Of a stretch of 11,926 nucleotides of DNA, positions 1 to 9,100 are shown in pieces. The first letter of the stretch is position 1. Every line of letters starts with the position of its first letter. The notes below the pieces were generated by a model. That model did no database searches, was not told the origin of the DNA, and was given only the letters and a program-made list of their open reading frames with translations. Both the position numbers and the translations under genes were made by a program. This DNA is from an uncultured Sphingobacteriales bacterium (GTDB lineage: Bacteria; Bacteroidota; Bacteroidia; Chitinophagales; Chitinophagaceae): positions 1 through 11,926 of the forward strand of contig CAMPKG010000073.1 of the NCBI GenBank assembly GCA_946887085.1. The letters run 5' to 3'.

Positions 1-26
1 TCTTAGGTTTGTCTGCAACCACACAT

Positions 27-356
27 TCAGTGGTAAGCAGCATGCCCGCGATTGGAAAGATTGGACAGTACGATCTCTACCAGTTTCTGGCGGTTAAGCA
101 GGCCGGAAAGCTCTGCGCCGGCTTTGCGGCAGCTCTCGGCAGTCTGCCAGTCTGTTTTTTTATTGCGCACGAAGTATACCAGTATAAAGCGGTTGTACTG
201 GTTTATGGAAATATAGGACTGCTCGCTGTTAAAAGCATTGGTGGTGAATTTCTTTTCGGTTGCATCAAGGTCGGCTATTTGTTTGATGGCTGCTGCATCA
301 TCAACAATGTATAGCTGGTGCTTTTTTCCTGCCTTTGGTAAGATTTTGAATTCCAT
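27..356 (-). CDS. Short protein resembling the N-terminal domain of M17 leucyl aminopeptidase, possibly a broken gene
   Basis: The predicted protein is 109 aa. It starts at ATG 354-356 and stops at TGA 27-29. The segment INQYNRFILVYF (about residues 51-62), followed by a helix with RKAGAELSGLLNRQK (about residues 76-90), resembles the N-terminal, non-catalytic domain of Bacteroidota M17 leucyl aminopeptidases as I remember them. That family has about 450-500 residues, with the two-metal catalytic domain in the C-terminal half. None of the catalytic part is present before the stop. After about residue 98, the frame shifted by +1 stays open to the window edge and reads TTECVVADKPK, which could loosely match the E-G-x-x-L-A-x-Y segment expected next. 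The gene may therefore carry a frameshift (real or a sequencing error), or it may be a free-standing short protein. It is transcribed divergently from ksgA. The coding call is fairly sure, the family assignment moderate, and the break uncertain. Confidence 0.5.
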   Translation of the reverse strand: MEFKILPKAGKKHQLYIVDDAAAIKQIADLDATEKKFTTNAFNSEQSYISINQYNRFILVYFVRNKKTDWQTAESCRKAGAELSGLLNRQKLVEIVLSNLSNRGHAAYH

Positions 357-376
357 GCTTTGGTTTTATGTAGCTG

Positions 377-384
377 CAAATTTA
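377..384 (-). promoter_or_regulatory. Bacteroidota -7 promoter box for the leftward gene
   Basis: Read on the minus strand this is TAAATTTG followed by C, an exact match to the Bacteroidota consensus TAnnTTTG. It lies 20 bases upstream of ATG 356, so the leader would be short. I see no convincing -33 TTG partner at the usual spacing, so the call rests on the -7 box and its position. Confidence 0.45.
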
Positions 385-416
385 TACAGCAGGCCGATAG
401 GTTGGTGAGTTAAGCC

Positions 417-424
417 TAACTTTG
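417..424 (+). promoter_or_regulatory. Bacteroidota -7 promoter box for ksgA
   Basis: TAACTTTG followed by C matches TAnnTTTG exactly. It lies about 47 bases upstream of the ksgA start, implying a leader of roughly 40 bases. It forms a divergent pair with the minus-strand box at 377-384 in the same 115-base intergenic gap. A TTG occurs at 402-404, but it is too close to serve as a standard -33 element. Confidence 0.5.
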
Positions 425-471
425 CAGCCTTCGCCGGTTTAAAGCGCTGGTGCTGAGTAATATTTTTTCTG

Positions 472-1233
472 TTGGCACAACCATATACTTTAAAAAAGAG
501 CCTGGGACAGCATTTTTTGCACGATGAGAACATGTGCAAAAAGATAGTCTCGTCGCTGGAACATAAGCCCGGCATGCAATTGCTGGAAATAGGCCCCGGT
601 GGCGGCGCCATTACCAAGTACCTGATAGAGCTGAAGGATGTGGATTACAAAGCCATCGAGGTAGACGATGAAAAAGTGCAATACCTGCAGAAAACTTATC
701 CCTACCTGCAAGGCCGCATCATATCGAAGGACATACTCAAAGCCGATGCTCCGTTCGAATCAACTTTCAGCATCATCGGCAATTTTCCCTACAATATCTC
801 TTCGCCCATCCTGTTCAAAGTACTGGAATGGGAGCCCGATGTGGATGAGGTGATAGGCATGTTCCAGAAAGAAGTAGCGCAGCGGGTGGCCGCAGGCTCC
901 GGAACTAAAACATACGGTATTTTAAGCGTGCTGATACAGGCATTTTTTGAAGTGCAATATTTATTCGATGTTCACGAAAATTGTTTTACTCCGCCACCCA
1001 ATGTAAAGAGCGGTGTTATCAGGTTAAAAAACACGGGGAATCCCTATGGCATCACCGATAAAAGAAAGTTCACTAACCTGGTAAAAGCGGCATTCAACCA
1101 ACGGCGGAAGACTTTGCGGAACGCATTGAAAAGCACGCTTGAAAAAGAAGCATTGGCAGACCCCATCATGGACAAGCGTGCCGAGCAACTATCGGTGGCA
1201 GATTTTGTAGCCTTGCACAAGCAATACCAATGA
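472..1233 (+). CDS. ksgA: 16S rRNA (adenine1518/1519-N6)-dimethyltransferase KsgA (RsmA)
   Basis: KsgA transfers four methyl groups from S-adenosylmethionine to two adjacent adenines near the 3' end of 16S rRNA, during late assembly of the 30S subunit. The 253-residue length is normal. Visible hallmarks are the N-terminal KKSLGQHFLHD (8-18), the SAM-binding LEIGPGGG (38-45), the acidic motif IEVD (62-65), the catalytic NFPY (104-107, the family N-x-P-Y motif), and later FTPPPNVKSGVIRL and AFNQRRKTLRNAL, typical of the family. The start is TTG at 472-474. The frame is closed upstream by TGA at 454-456 and has no ATG or GTG in between, and the conserved N-terminus begins at once, so TTG is the best start. 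There is no Shine-Dalgarno sequence. The gene overlaps the following dehydrogenase by 4 bases, so the two are probably co-transcribed. Confidence 0.95.
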   Translation: MAQPYTLKKSLGQHFLHDENMCKKIVSSLEHKPGMQLLEIGPGGGAITKYLIELKDVDYKAIEVDDEKVQYLQKTYPYLQGRIISKDILKADAPFESTFSIIGNFPYNISSPILFKVLEWEPDVDEVIGMFQKEVAQRVAAGSGTKTYGILSVLIQAFFEVQYLFDVHENCFTPPPNVKSGVIRLKNTGNPYGITDKRKFTNLVKAAFNQRRKTLRNALKSTLEKEALADPIMDKRAEQLSVADFVALHKQYQ

Positions 1234-2159
1234 CGAAGGGAAAAGTTCTGATAGCCGCGCCTGTACACGAAGTACTGCTCAATGGCCTCGCAGACGCGGG
1301 TTACGAGTGCAGGATGCATGTGTCAATTACGCAGGACGAGGCGCCTGGACTGATCAAAGATTGTGTAGGCGTTATTACCTCAACGAGGCTGCAACTGAAC
1401 AAAACGTTGCTGGATGCGGCGCCGCAGCTGAAATGGATAGGCAGGATGGGCTCGGGGATGGAGATAGTGGATGTGGCTTATGCTACCGAAAAGGGTATAG
1501 CCTGCCATAGCAGTCCCGAAGGCAACCGGAATGCAGTGGCAGAACATGCATTGGGCATGCTGCTGGCATTGAACAGGCGCATAGTAAGCAGTAATGAGGA
1601 AGTAAAGGAGGGAAAATGGATACGCGACGCCAACCGCGGCTACGAGCTGGAGGGGAAAACCATCGGCATCATCGGTTTTGGGCATACGGGCCGTGCGTTG
1701 TCACGGAAGCTGGAAAATTTCGATATGACCATCCTGGCATATGACAAATACAATCGTAGTAATATTCCTGCATATGTAACAGGCTGCGATGATCTCTCGC
1801 CTGTTTTCGAAGAAGCTGACATTATAAGTTTTCACGTGCCGTTACAGGATGATACCGTACATTATTTCGACCGGGCTTTTGCGGAGAAAATGCGCAAGCC
1901 TTTTATTCTGGTCAATACCGCACGGGGATCGGTTGTTTCTTCGAAAGCGTTGCTGGACGGGCTTTTGAGCGGAAAGATACTAGGCGCCTGCCTGGATGTG
2001 TTTGAGGAGGAGCCGCCGTCGAAAATGGGCGAAGAAAACTTAAAAATATTTAACGAGATCGCGGACCTGCCCAACGTTATTATCACTCCCCACATTGCAG
2101 GTTATAGCTACGAGGCGCTCTACAAAATGAGCAAGGTTCTATTAGCGAAATTGTCATAG
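1230..2159 (+). CDS. D-2-hydroxyacid dehydrogenase, phosphoglycerate-dehydrogenase type
   Basis: This 309-aa protein is an NAD-dependent oxidoreductase of the D-isomer-specific 2-hydroxyacid dehydrogenase family. The residues seen include AVAEHALGMLLALNR (102-116), the Rossmann motif GFGHTG (149-154), an Asp at the end of the second strand (D172, in AYDKY) that favours NAD over NADP, and the catalytic triad Arg232 (in NTARGS), Glu261 (in DVFEEEP) and His288 (in TPHIAG). It has no C-terminal ACT or other regulatory domain, so it resembles the short form of SerA. If it is phosphoglycerate dehydrogenase, it makes 3-phosphohydroxypyruvate, the first step of serine synthesis; glyoxylate, hydroxypyruvate or lactate-type substrates are equally possible from sequence alone. 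Its ATG overlaps the ksgA stop (ATGA, 1230-1233), which indicates translational coupling. No serC or other serine-pathway gene is in the window. Confidence 0.88.
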   Translation: MTKGKVLIAAPVHEVLLNGLADAGYECRMHVSITQDEAPGLIKDCVGVITSTRLQLNKTLLDAAPQLKWIGRMGSGMEIVDVAYATEKGIACHSSPEGNRNAVAEHALGMLLALNRRIVSSNEEVKEGKWIRDANRGYELEGKTIGIIGFGHTGRALSRKLENFDMTILAYDKYNRSNIPAYVTGCDDLSPVFEEADIISFHVPLQDDTVHYFDRAFAEKMRKPFILVNTARGSVVSSKALLDGLLSGKILGACLDVFEEEPPSKMGEENLKIFNEIADLPNVIITPHIAGYSYEALYKMSKVLLAKLS

Positions 2160-2160
2160 C

Positions 2161-2179
2161 GGAGTAAGTTATATACTCC
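2161..2179. other. Small hairpin after the dehydrogenase gene, possible weak terminator
   Basis: GGAGTA and TACTCC form a 6-bp stem around a 7-base loop, starting 2 bases after the stop codon of the dehydrogenase gene. No T-rich tract follows, so it is not a standard intrinsic terminator. It could still mark the 3' end of the ksgA transcript or be chance. Confidence 0.25.
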
Positions 2180-2256
2180 AGTCGGATAATATAAGGAAAA
2201 CAAACAGTAATCTGACAAAAAATAGGTTGGCCGGTAGTACTTTTAACAGAAGTTTT

Positions 2257-2264
2257 TATCTTTA
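2257..2264 (+). promoter_or_regulatory. Probable -7 box for the three-gene outer-membrane cassette
   Basis: TATCTTTA differs from TAnnTTTG only at the last base and lies 42 bases before the ATG at 2300. It sits in the 113-base gap after the dehydrogenase stop, the only sizeable gap upstream of the receptor gene. A TTG at 2227-2229 is further away than the usual -33 spacing, so the match is partial. Confidence 0.35.
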
Positions 2265-2271
2265 CCGTTCA

Positions 2272-2283
2272 TTTGGTTAATAA
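2272..2283 (+). other. Leader element TTTGGTTAATAA before the receptor gene
   Basis: This AT-rich 12-mer matches the sequence before the next gene (6104-6115) at 11 of 12 positions. In both places it lies just upstream of the likely start codon, where a ribosome binding site would be expected, and no Shine-Dalgarno sequence is present. It may be a shared translation-initiation leader or a coincidence of AT-rich sequence. Confidence 0.3.
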
Positions 2284-2299
2284 TAATTTAATGCAGGAT

Positions 2300-5200
2300 A
2301 TGACACGTAATCTACGTTATTTACTGGTGCTGCTGTTTGTAAGTGTTGCTGGCACAGCATTTGCGCAACAGCCGGGTGCTATTACCGGTACCGTTCTGGA
2401 TGAGAAAAAGGAGCCCTTGATAGGCGCCGTTGTCCGGGTACTCGAGGGGAATGTTCCAAAAGGGGGTGGAGTAACGGATATTGATGGTATTTACCTTATC
2501 AAGCCGCTGGCTCCGGGCCGCTACACAGTTGAGATTAAATTTTCTTCTTACAAAACTTTCCAGACAACGAACGTGATCGTGTCATCGGATAAAAATACGC
2601 AGCTCAATGCGTCTATGGAGCTAAATACGACTGAGCTTGATGAGTTTGTTGTAGTCGATTACAAAATCCCTTTGATCGATCCGTATTCTGACGGTCGTAA
2701 ATCCATCAGCTCAGAAGAGATCGAAAAAATGCCCGTACGTACCACTGATGGAGCAGCAGCAACAGCCGGTGGTGTTTATGCTGACCCTGTTGATGGCGGC
2801 CTGAAGATCCAGGGTGCGCGCGAAGATGGTACCTTATATATAATAGATGGTATCCAGGTACGTGGCAATGCCGGTAAAAACCTTGCACAAAACAGTATTG
2901 ACCAGATCGACGTGATCACCTCCGGCCTTTCGGCAAAATACGGTGACGCGATAGGCGGTGTGGTTAACATCACTACCAAAGGCTTCTCTGATAAGATCCG
3001 CGGTGGTGTCCTGCTGGAGCGTTCAGTTGACGGTTACGGCCACAACCTGGGCAACGTTACTTTGTCAGGCCCGCTGTACAGCAAACGCATCGATAGCGTT
3101 ACCAAACGCCCGATCGCCGGTTTCTTCGTAGGCGCCGATTTCATATATGATGAGGATCCACGTCCTATTTACGGGGGCGTATATAAAGTGAAAGACGCAA
3201 AAATGAAAGAGCTGCAGGACAGGCCGCTGGTGCCGATAGCCACTGCAAGCGGTACGCCTACATTGCGTTACGCTACGGAATTCGTAAGGGCAGATGACCT
3301 GGAAGTAGTCAAAAAACGCCAGGACGCGGAATCGCTAACAGGCCGCCTGAATGCTAAGCTGGATTTCCAGCTTTCTGAGAACCTGAACTTAACAGCCGGT
3401 GGTAACTATAGCTATGATCGCCAGAGCGCATATGCTGGCAACACGGGTTATTATATATGGTCTCTGTTCGCATCAGACGCAATACCGACGTTTACTAACC
3501 AGACGGGACGTGGGTTTCTTCGCCTGACACAGCGCTTCGGCAAATCGAATGCGATGGATACAGCTGGTGGCAGGAAGCCGTTGATCTCGAACGCATACTA
3601 TTCACTGCAGGCCGATTACCAGACGACACACGATAGGACAGAGCATGCTGATCACGGCAGAGACCTGTTCAAGTATAATTATGTCGGTAAGTTCAACCAG
3701 GAATATATGCCGACGTATGAGGCAGGTGCAAAAGATGATAGTACCGGCCTTATTGGTGTTATTTACCGTGGCGACAGGACACCGACACGCGCCACATTTG
3801 AAAGGTCTGAGCTGAACCCGCTGCTGGCTAATTATACCAGCGAATACTATAATGTTTATGGTGAGGCGGTAAACTACCAGCAGGATATCCCTTCACGTAA
3901 TGGCCTTATCAACGGCCAATTATTGCCGCGTACTTACGGCTTATGGGAAAACACAGGCTACTCTCTCGGTGGCTATAACTATTCTCAACGCGACCAGTTC
4001 GCAGTTTCAGTTGATGCATCTTTCGACCTGCAGCCGGGCAAAACAAGGCACGCCATTGAGTTTGGCCTGATGTACCAGCAACGTATAGAGCGCACTTTTC
4101 AAGCCAGCATGAACGTGGGCCAAAGCCTCTGGCAAATGATGCGCCTGCGAGCTAACCAGCATATTATACAGGACAAGGCCAACCCGATACTTATTGTGGG
4201 AGGTAACCGTTATACTGCAGATGACTGGAGGAATGGTAATATTTCTTTCGGGCCTACCGATACGATATTGTATAATTATATAGCGGTAGATACAGCCGAA
4301 AGCCAATTCAGCAAAAACCTGAGGCAAAAACTCGGCGTAGGTGAAACTGAGTTCATCAATGTTGATGCTTATGATCCCAATACTTTCTCGCTGGACCTTT
4401 TCTCTGCAGACGAATTGCTGAACAACGGCGACCAGTTTGTTGGTTATAACGGGTATGATTACACCGGTAAAAAGCAAAAAGGCCAGGTTAACTTCAACGA
4501 CTTCTTTACCAAGAAAGATGCGAATGGTAACTATACCAGGGATATTGGTGCCTACAGGCCTAACTATATAGCCGGTTATATCCTGGATAAATTCCAGTAT
4601 AAGGATATGCAATTCAACATTGGTCTGCGTGTTGACCGTTTTGACAACAATACCAAGGTGTTGAAAGATCCGTACTCATTATACGAAGTACGCAATATGG
4701 CCGATGGTAAGAATGCTGCACGTAACGAATTGAACGGAGGCCATCCAAGCAATATCGGCGATGACTATGTTATTTATGTAAATACCAATGAAACCAGCCA
4801 GCCGTCTGTGGTAGGTTATCGTAACGGCGATGACTGGTACGACCCATATGGCCGCCAGATCGAAGATCCGAAAACGCTGACACAATACAGTGGCGGCCGC
4901 GATCCTCAGCCTTTCCTGGTAAACAGGAATACAAGGATATCGGATTCTACTTTTGATCCTAACAGCTCGTTTACCGATTACACGCCGCAAGTGAATGTAA
5001 TGCCACGTGTTAAATTCTCGTTCCCGATATCTGACCAGGCATTGTTCTATGCGCACTACGATGTGATCGTGCAGCGTCCAAGGACAGGTGCGTTTGCCAG
5101 GCAAACTCAATATCTTTTCTTAGAGCAGTATAATAGCGTGGTTCTTTCCAACTCGGACCTGAAACCAGAAAAATTGTTTGACTACGAGGTAGGTTTCCAG

Positions 5201-6097
5201 CAGACAGTGACCAAGCAATCGGCGCTGACACTCAGTGCATTCTATAAAGAGCGTAAGGATATGATCCAGGTTCGTCCTTACTTGTTTGCATGGCCTAAGA
5301 CCTATTATACGTTTGGTAACCGCGATTTCTCAACCACGAAAGGTTTGAAAGTTGTTTACGACCTGCGCAGGGTTGGTAACCTCCGCATGAACCTGGCATA
5401 TACCCTGCAGTTTGCAGAGGGTAGCGGTTCGGGTACATCATCGGCAAATGGGGGCAGCAATAGCTTTGTAGGCCAGGCCACCGTTCTGGGTAACTTCATT
5501 TCGGCATCACTACCCAACATGCGTTTTGCTACAGCTCTTGACTACGATTCACGCCATATGATCGTTGCTAACATCGACTATCGTTATGATGACGGTGCCG
5601 GCCCTGCGATAGGTGATGTTCATTTCCTGGAGAATGCAGGTGTAAACTTCATTTTCAGCGCCCGCAGCGGTGAGCCTTATACCAGGTATTCTGAGCCTAT
5701 CGGCCGCACGATCACCGGCGACCTGAACGGTTCCCGCCTGCCCTGGCACTATAACATTGATATGAGGCTGGACAAAGATTTCAAGCTCGCTTTCGGGAAG
5801 AAGAAAGAGGGTGTGAAGCCTAAAGATCCACTTGTACTGAATGCGTATGTACTGGTTTACAACCTGATGAACCGCAGGGATATCACAAGGGTTAATGGTT
5901 ATACAGGATTGCCTGATGACGATGGCTACCTGACCTCACCAAATGGTATCGCCTTCACAAACAACCAAACTGATCCGCAATCATTTGTTGATCTGTATGG
6001 CATCAGTACAGGTCCCAACTTTGGTGTTGGTCAGAACAACCCGAACTGGATCAACCTGCCCCGCAGGGTTAATATCGGTCTTCAACTAAATTTCTAA
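2300..6097 (+). CDS. Large TonB-dependent outer-membrane receptor with carboxypeptidase-regulatory-like domain
   Basis: The protein of about 1265 aa should sit in the outer membrane and use TonB-ExbBD energy to import or handle a ligand that I cannot identify. Numbering from ATG 2300, residues 1-22 are a signal peptide ending AFA before QQ. A carboxypeptidase-regulatory-like beta-sandwich spans about 27-109. EFVVVDYKIPLID (about 115-127) is a likely TonB box. The plug spans about 131-228, with ADPVDGGLKIQGAREDGTLYIIDG and SAKYGDAIGGVVNITTKG as typical plug motifs. The rest is a beta-barrel with SNSDLKPEKLFDYEVGF (around 950) and a C-terminal strand ending in Phe (QLNF). The length exceeds typical receptors and SusC, reflecting long extracellular loops. 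In-frame ATG 2291 and TTG 2273 are alternative starts; ATG 2300 gives the cleanest signal peptide. No SusD-like partner follows. Instead come a large secreted protein and a PorV-like protein, in the same direction and closely spaced, so a shared operon and complex are likely. Confidence 0.93.
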   Translation: MTRNLRYLLVLLFVSVAGTAFAQQPGAITGTVLDEKKEPLIGAVVRVLEGNVPKGGGVTDIDGIYLIKPLAPGRYTVEIKFSSYKTFQTTNVIVSSDKNTQLNASMELNTTELDEFVVVDYKIPLIDPYSDGRKSISSEEIEKMPVRTTDGAAATAGGVYADPVDGGLKIQGAREDGTLYIIDGIQVRGNAGKNLAQNSIDQIDVITSGLSAKYGDAIGGVVNITTKGFSDKIRGGVLLERSVDGYGHNLGNVTLSGPLYSKRIDSVTKRPIAGFFVGADFIYDEDPRPIYGGVYKVKDAKMKELQDRPLVPIATASGTPTLRYATEFVRADDLEVVKKRQDAESLTGRLNAKLDFQLSENLNLTAGGNYSYDRQSAYAGNTGYYIWSLFASDAIPTFTNQTGRGFLRLTQRFGKSNAMDTAGGRKPLISNAYYSLQADYQTTHDRTEHADHGRDLFKYNYVGKFNQEYMPTYEAGAKDDSTGLIGVIYRGDRTPTRATFERSELNPLLANYTSEYYNVYGEAVNYQQDIPSRNGLINGQLLPRTYGLWENTGYSLGGYNYSQRDQFAVSVDASFDLQPGKTRHAIEFGLMYQQRIERTFQASMNVGQSLWQMMRLRANQHIIQDKANPILIVGGNRYTADDWRNGNISFGPTDTILYNYIAVDTAESQFSKNLRQKLGVGETEFINVDAYDPNTFSLDLFSADELLNNGDQFVGYNGYDYTGKKQKGQVNFNDFFTKKDANGNYTRDIGAYRPNYIAGYILDKFQYKDMQFNIGLRVDRFDNNTKVLKDPYSLYEVRNMADGKNAARNELNGGHPSNIGDDYVIYVNTNETSQPSVVGYRNGDDWYDPYGRQIEDPKTLTQYSGGRDPQPFLVNRNTRISDSTFDPNSSFTDYTPQVNVMPRVKFSFPISDQALFYAHYDVIVQRPRTGAFARQTQYLFLEQYNSVVLSNSDLKPEKLFDYEVGFQQTVTKQSALTLSAFYKERKDMIQVRPYLFAWPKTYYTFGNRDFSTTKGLKVVYDLRRVGNLRMNLAYTLQFAEGSGSGTSSANGGSNSFVGQATVLGNFISASLPNMRFATALDYDSRHMIVANIDYRYDDGAGPAIGDVHFLENAGVNFIFSARSGEPYTRYSEPIGRTITGDLNGSRLPWHYNIDMRLDKDFKLAFGKKKEGVKPKDPLVLNAYVLVYNLMNRRDITRVNGYTGLPDDDGYLTSPNGIAFTNNQTDPQSFVDLYGISTGPNFGVGQNNPNWINLPRRVNIGLQLNF

Positions 6098-6103
6098 AAT
6101 CCG

Positions 6104-6115
6104 TTTGATTAATAA
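6104..6115 (+). other. Leader element TTTGATTAATAA before the large secreted-protein gene
   Basis: This is the second copy of the 12-mer seen at 2272-2283, with one difference. It starts 7 bases after the receptor stop codon and ends 10 bases before ATG 6126. It occupies most of the 28-base gap between the two genes, so it is more likely to act in translation than as a promoter. Confidence 0.3.
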
Positions 6116-6125
6116 CTTCATAGTT

Positions 6126-9100
6126 ATGTTAAAGAGTAAGTATAGATTAGCGTTTGCCCTGTCGCTTGCAGCCGTTGCGGGTGTAGTTACAGAGGCAGTT
6201 GCAAGGCCCAATGTTGGCGCCAATGGCGGCGGCAACGGCCTTAAGAACGGCCAGTTGAAAACAACGGCCTCATGCAGACCCGCCTCTGCAGCGATCGACC
6301 TTGATATCAACAACATCAGGGCCAGGTTGATGACCGGCGGCGACATGTGGTGGGACAATGGTACATCAGAAGCACGCTACGAAGTGCCCAAAGGCAGCCG
6401 TAAGAACTCGCTGTTTGCAGGCTCGGTATGGATCGGCGGATATGATCAGCAGGGACAGTTGAAAGTGGCAGCGCAGACCTACCGCCAGAGCGGTAACGAC
6501 TACTGGCCAGGTCCACTGGATGAAGGTGGAAACATCGATGCCGCTACCTGTAATGAGTGGGACCGTTTCTGGAAAATAGACCGGGAGACGATCACCAAGT
6601 TCAAAGAGCTGCAGGGCTGGGCAGATGCCTTGAATACTCCGGACTACGAAGTGATCAAACAATGGCCTGCACGCGGTAATCAGAATGCAATTGGTCGTAA
6701 CCAGAATCCGCTGAACATTCCGGACAATAAGGATTATGCCCCATTCGTTGACCTGGATGCGGATAACATATATGAGCCTGAGAACGGCGAACACCCGGAT
6801 ATTGATGGTGACCAGTTCATCTGGTGGGTATTCAACGACAAGGGTAACGTAAAAGGTGAGTCCCAAACGGAAGGTATAGGCCTTGAAGTTCAGGCAAGCG
6901 CTTTCGCTTATGCTGCGAAAGACTATCTGAATGATATGACTTTTTATAACTATCGCCTGATCAACCGCGGTAACCTGACCATGGACAGCACCTACATTGC
7001 TACCTGGACGGATGCGGATCTTGGTTATCACCTGGATGACTATATAGGTTGTGATGTAGGTCGTGGCCTCGGTATCCTGTACAACGCAAAAAGCGAGGAT
7101 GGTATAGGTGGTGTGAACCATTATGGTAATAAAGTGCCGATGGTAGGTGTGGATTTCTTTAAAGGACCTAAAAAGACTTATCGTCCTCCCGGTGCCACAA
7201 AGGATACCACCATTGAATTGGGTATGGAGTCGTTCACCTATTATAATAATGACTTCAGTATCATAGGTAATCCTCGTACCGGCCAGCATATATATAATTA
7301 CATGACCGGTTCTATTACGAACGGCCAGCGTTTTACCAATGATTTTACAGGAGCTAACGTACCATCGAAGGCGTATGGTTCAGGACCTATAACGAATTTT
7401 GTATTTGACGGTGATCCGGGTAACAAAACAGAGTGGTCGGAGTGTACTTGTAATAATGCACCTGGCGACCGTCGTTTCGTTCACTCCTCGGGTCCTTTCA
7501 AACTGGAACCTGGTGTGGTAAACGATATCACGATAGGAGCCGTTTGGGTATCTGAAACAGGTGGTTGTCCGAATGTTTCCTTCAGGAAGATCAAGGCAGC
7601 AGATGACCTGGCACAGGCGTTGTTTATTAACGATTTCAAAACGATCGAAGGTCCTGAGGCCCCGCGCGTAGTAACAAGGGAAATGGATCGCAAGCTGATC
7701 TTCTACCTGGTAAATGATGCGGTGAGCACCAACTACGGTGAGCGTTTCGGCTACGATAAATCCCAGCAGAAATATCGCGTGAACGCACTTACCAAAAAAG
7801 GTGGTATCGTTCACCCTGACTCACTGTACAAATTTGAAGGTTACCGTGTGTTCCAGCTGAAGAACAAAGAAGTTCAGCCTGCACAGATATTCAATGAAGC
7901 CGGCGTGGTTAATACTGAAGTTGCTATTGAGGTATTCCAGACCGATCTTAAAAATGGTGTTTCCAGGATCGTTAACTATGAGAAGAATACGGACATCAGC
8001 GATACTACCTGGGAGCCAAGGATTAAAGTGGTGGGTAAGGATAGTGGTATCCGTCACAGCTTCGTTATCTCACAGGATGCCTTTGCGCAAGGCGGCGATA
8101 AAAGGCTGGTGAATTACCGCAATTATTACTTCGTTGCCATAGCCTATGCATACAATGAGTTTGCTCCGTTTGATATCAACAATCCTAACGAAACTCAGAG
8201 CGATGTGTACGTTGAAAGCGCTCACGGAGCAGGTGGAATTGCAATTCCTATAGTAGTTGCTATGCCAAACCCTGCAAATGGCGATATGGGTACCGTACTA
8301 AATTCGGACTATGGCGATGGTGTTCGCATCAAACGTATCGAAGGTTCGGGTAATGGTGGTAACTCTTTGGAAATGACAAAAGAATCTGAAGATAAAGCCC
8401 TGGAGAGTCCGTATGTGGTAGCCAATCCCGAATACAAAGCCGGACGTGGCCCTGTGGACATCAAAGTTATCGATCCGGTTAAAATAGAGCCGCACGACTG
8501 GGAACTGTATGTCGAAGGTCCTGATCAGCCGGACAAAGCGAAAGGTATGAGCTTTGGCAGTACATGGAGACTCGTTAACCTGACCAACAGTGACGTGATC
8601 TACGGCGAGAAAAACCTTAACGGAATCAATGAGCACATCATTGAAAGGTATGGCTTGTCTGTGAGCATACAGCAGGTAGTTCGTCCCGGCGACGACCAAC
8701 CCGGTGGCAACGGATACATAAGCTCAGACATTACATTCATGGATCCTGCAAAACCATGGTTGTCTGGTACTCAGGATGAAGAAGGCCGATCGTTCCGCAA
8801 CTGGATACGCAGTGGTGGTGTATTCAATGATACTTTGAAGGCTTGTAATTTTAACGACCATAATTTTGATACGGTGTTGCAGGTTTACGAGCACATGCTG
8901 GCCAATAGCAGCCTTACAGAAGGTACATGGGCTCCCTACACGCTGGGCGCTTATGGCACACCACTCACCGGTGGCCCAAGCAGCTACTGCGGATTCGGTG
9001 TGACCAAAACAGGTACGTTGGACGGCCTTGAACCACTTCCGAGTGTTGATATCGTCTTTACATCTGACAAAAACAAATGGACACGTTGTGTGGTACTTGA

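Noticed and set aside
4007..4612. Minus-strand open frame of 201 codons inside the receptor gene
   Set aside because: It is antisense to the beta-barrel coding sequence, with no promoter box, no family motif and composition typical of a shadow frame.
6366..7289. Long minus-strand open frame of 307 codons
   Set aside because: It lies entirely antisense to the large exported-protein gene, has no recognisable domain, and reads like a codon-bias shadow rich in Ile, Val and Thr.
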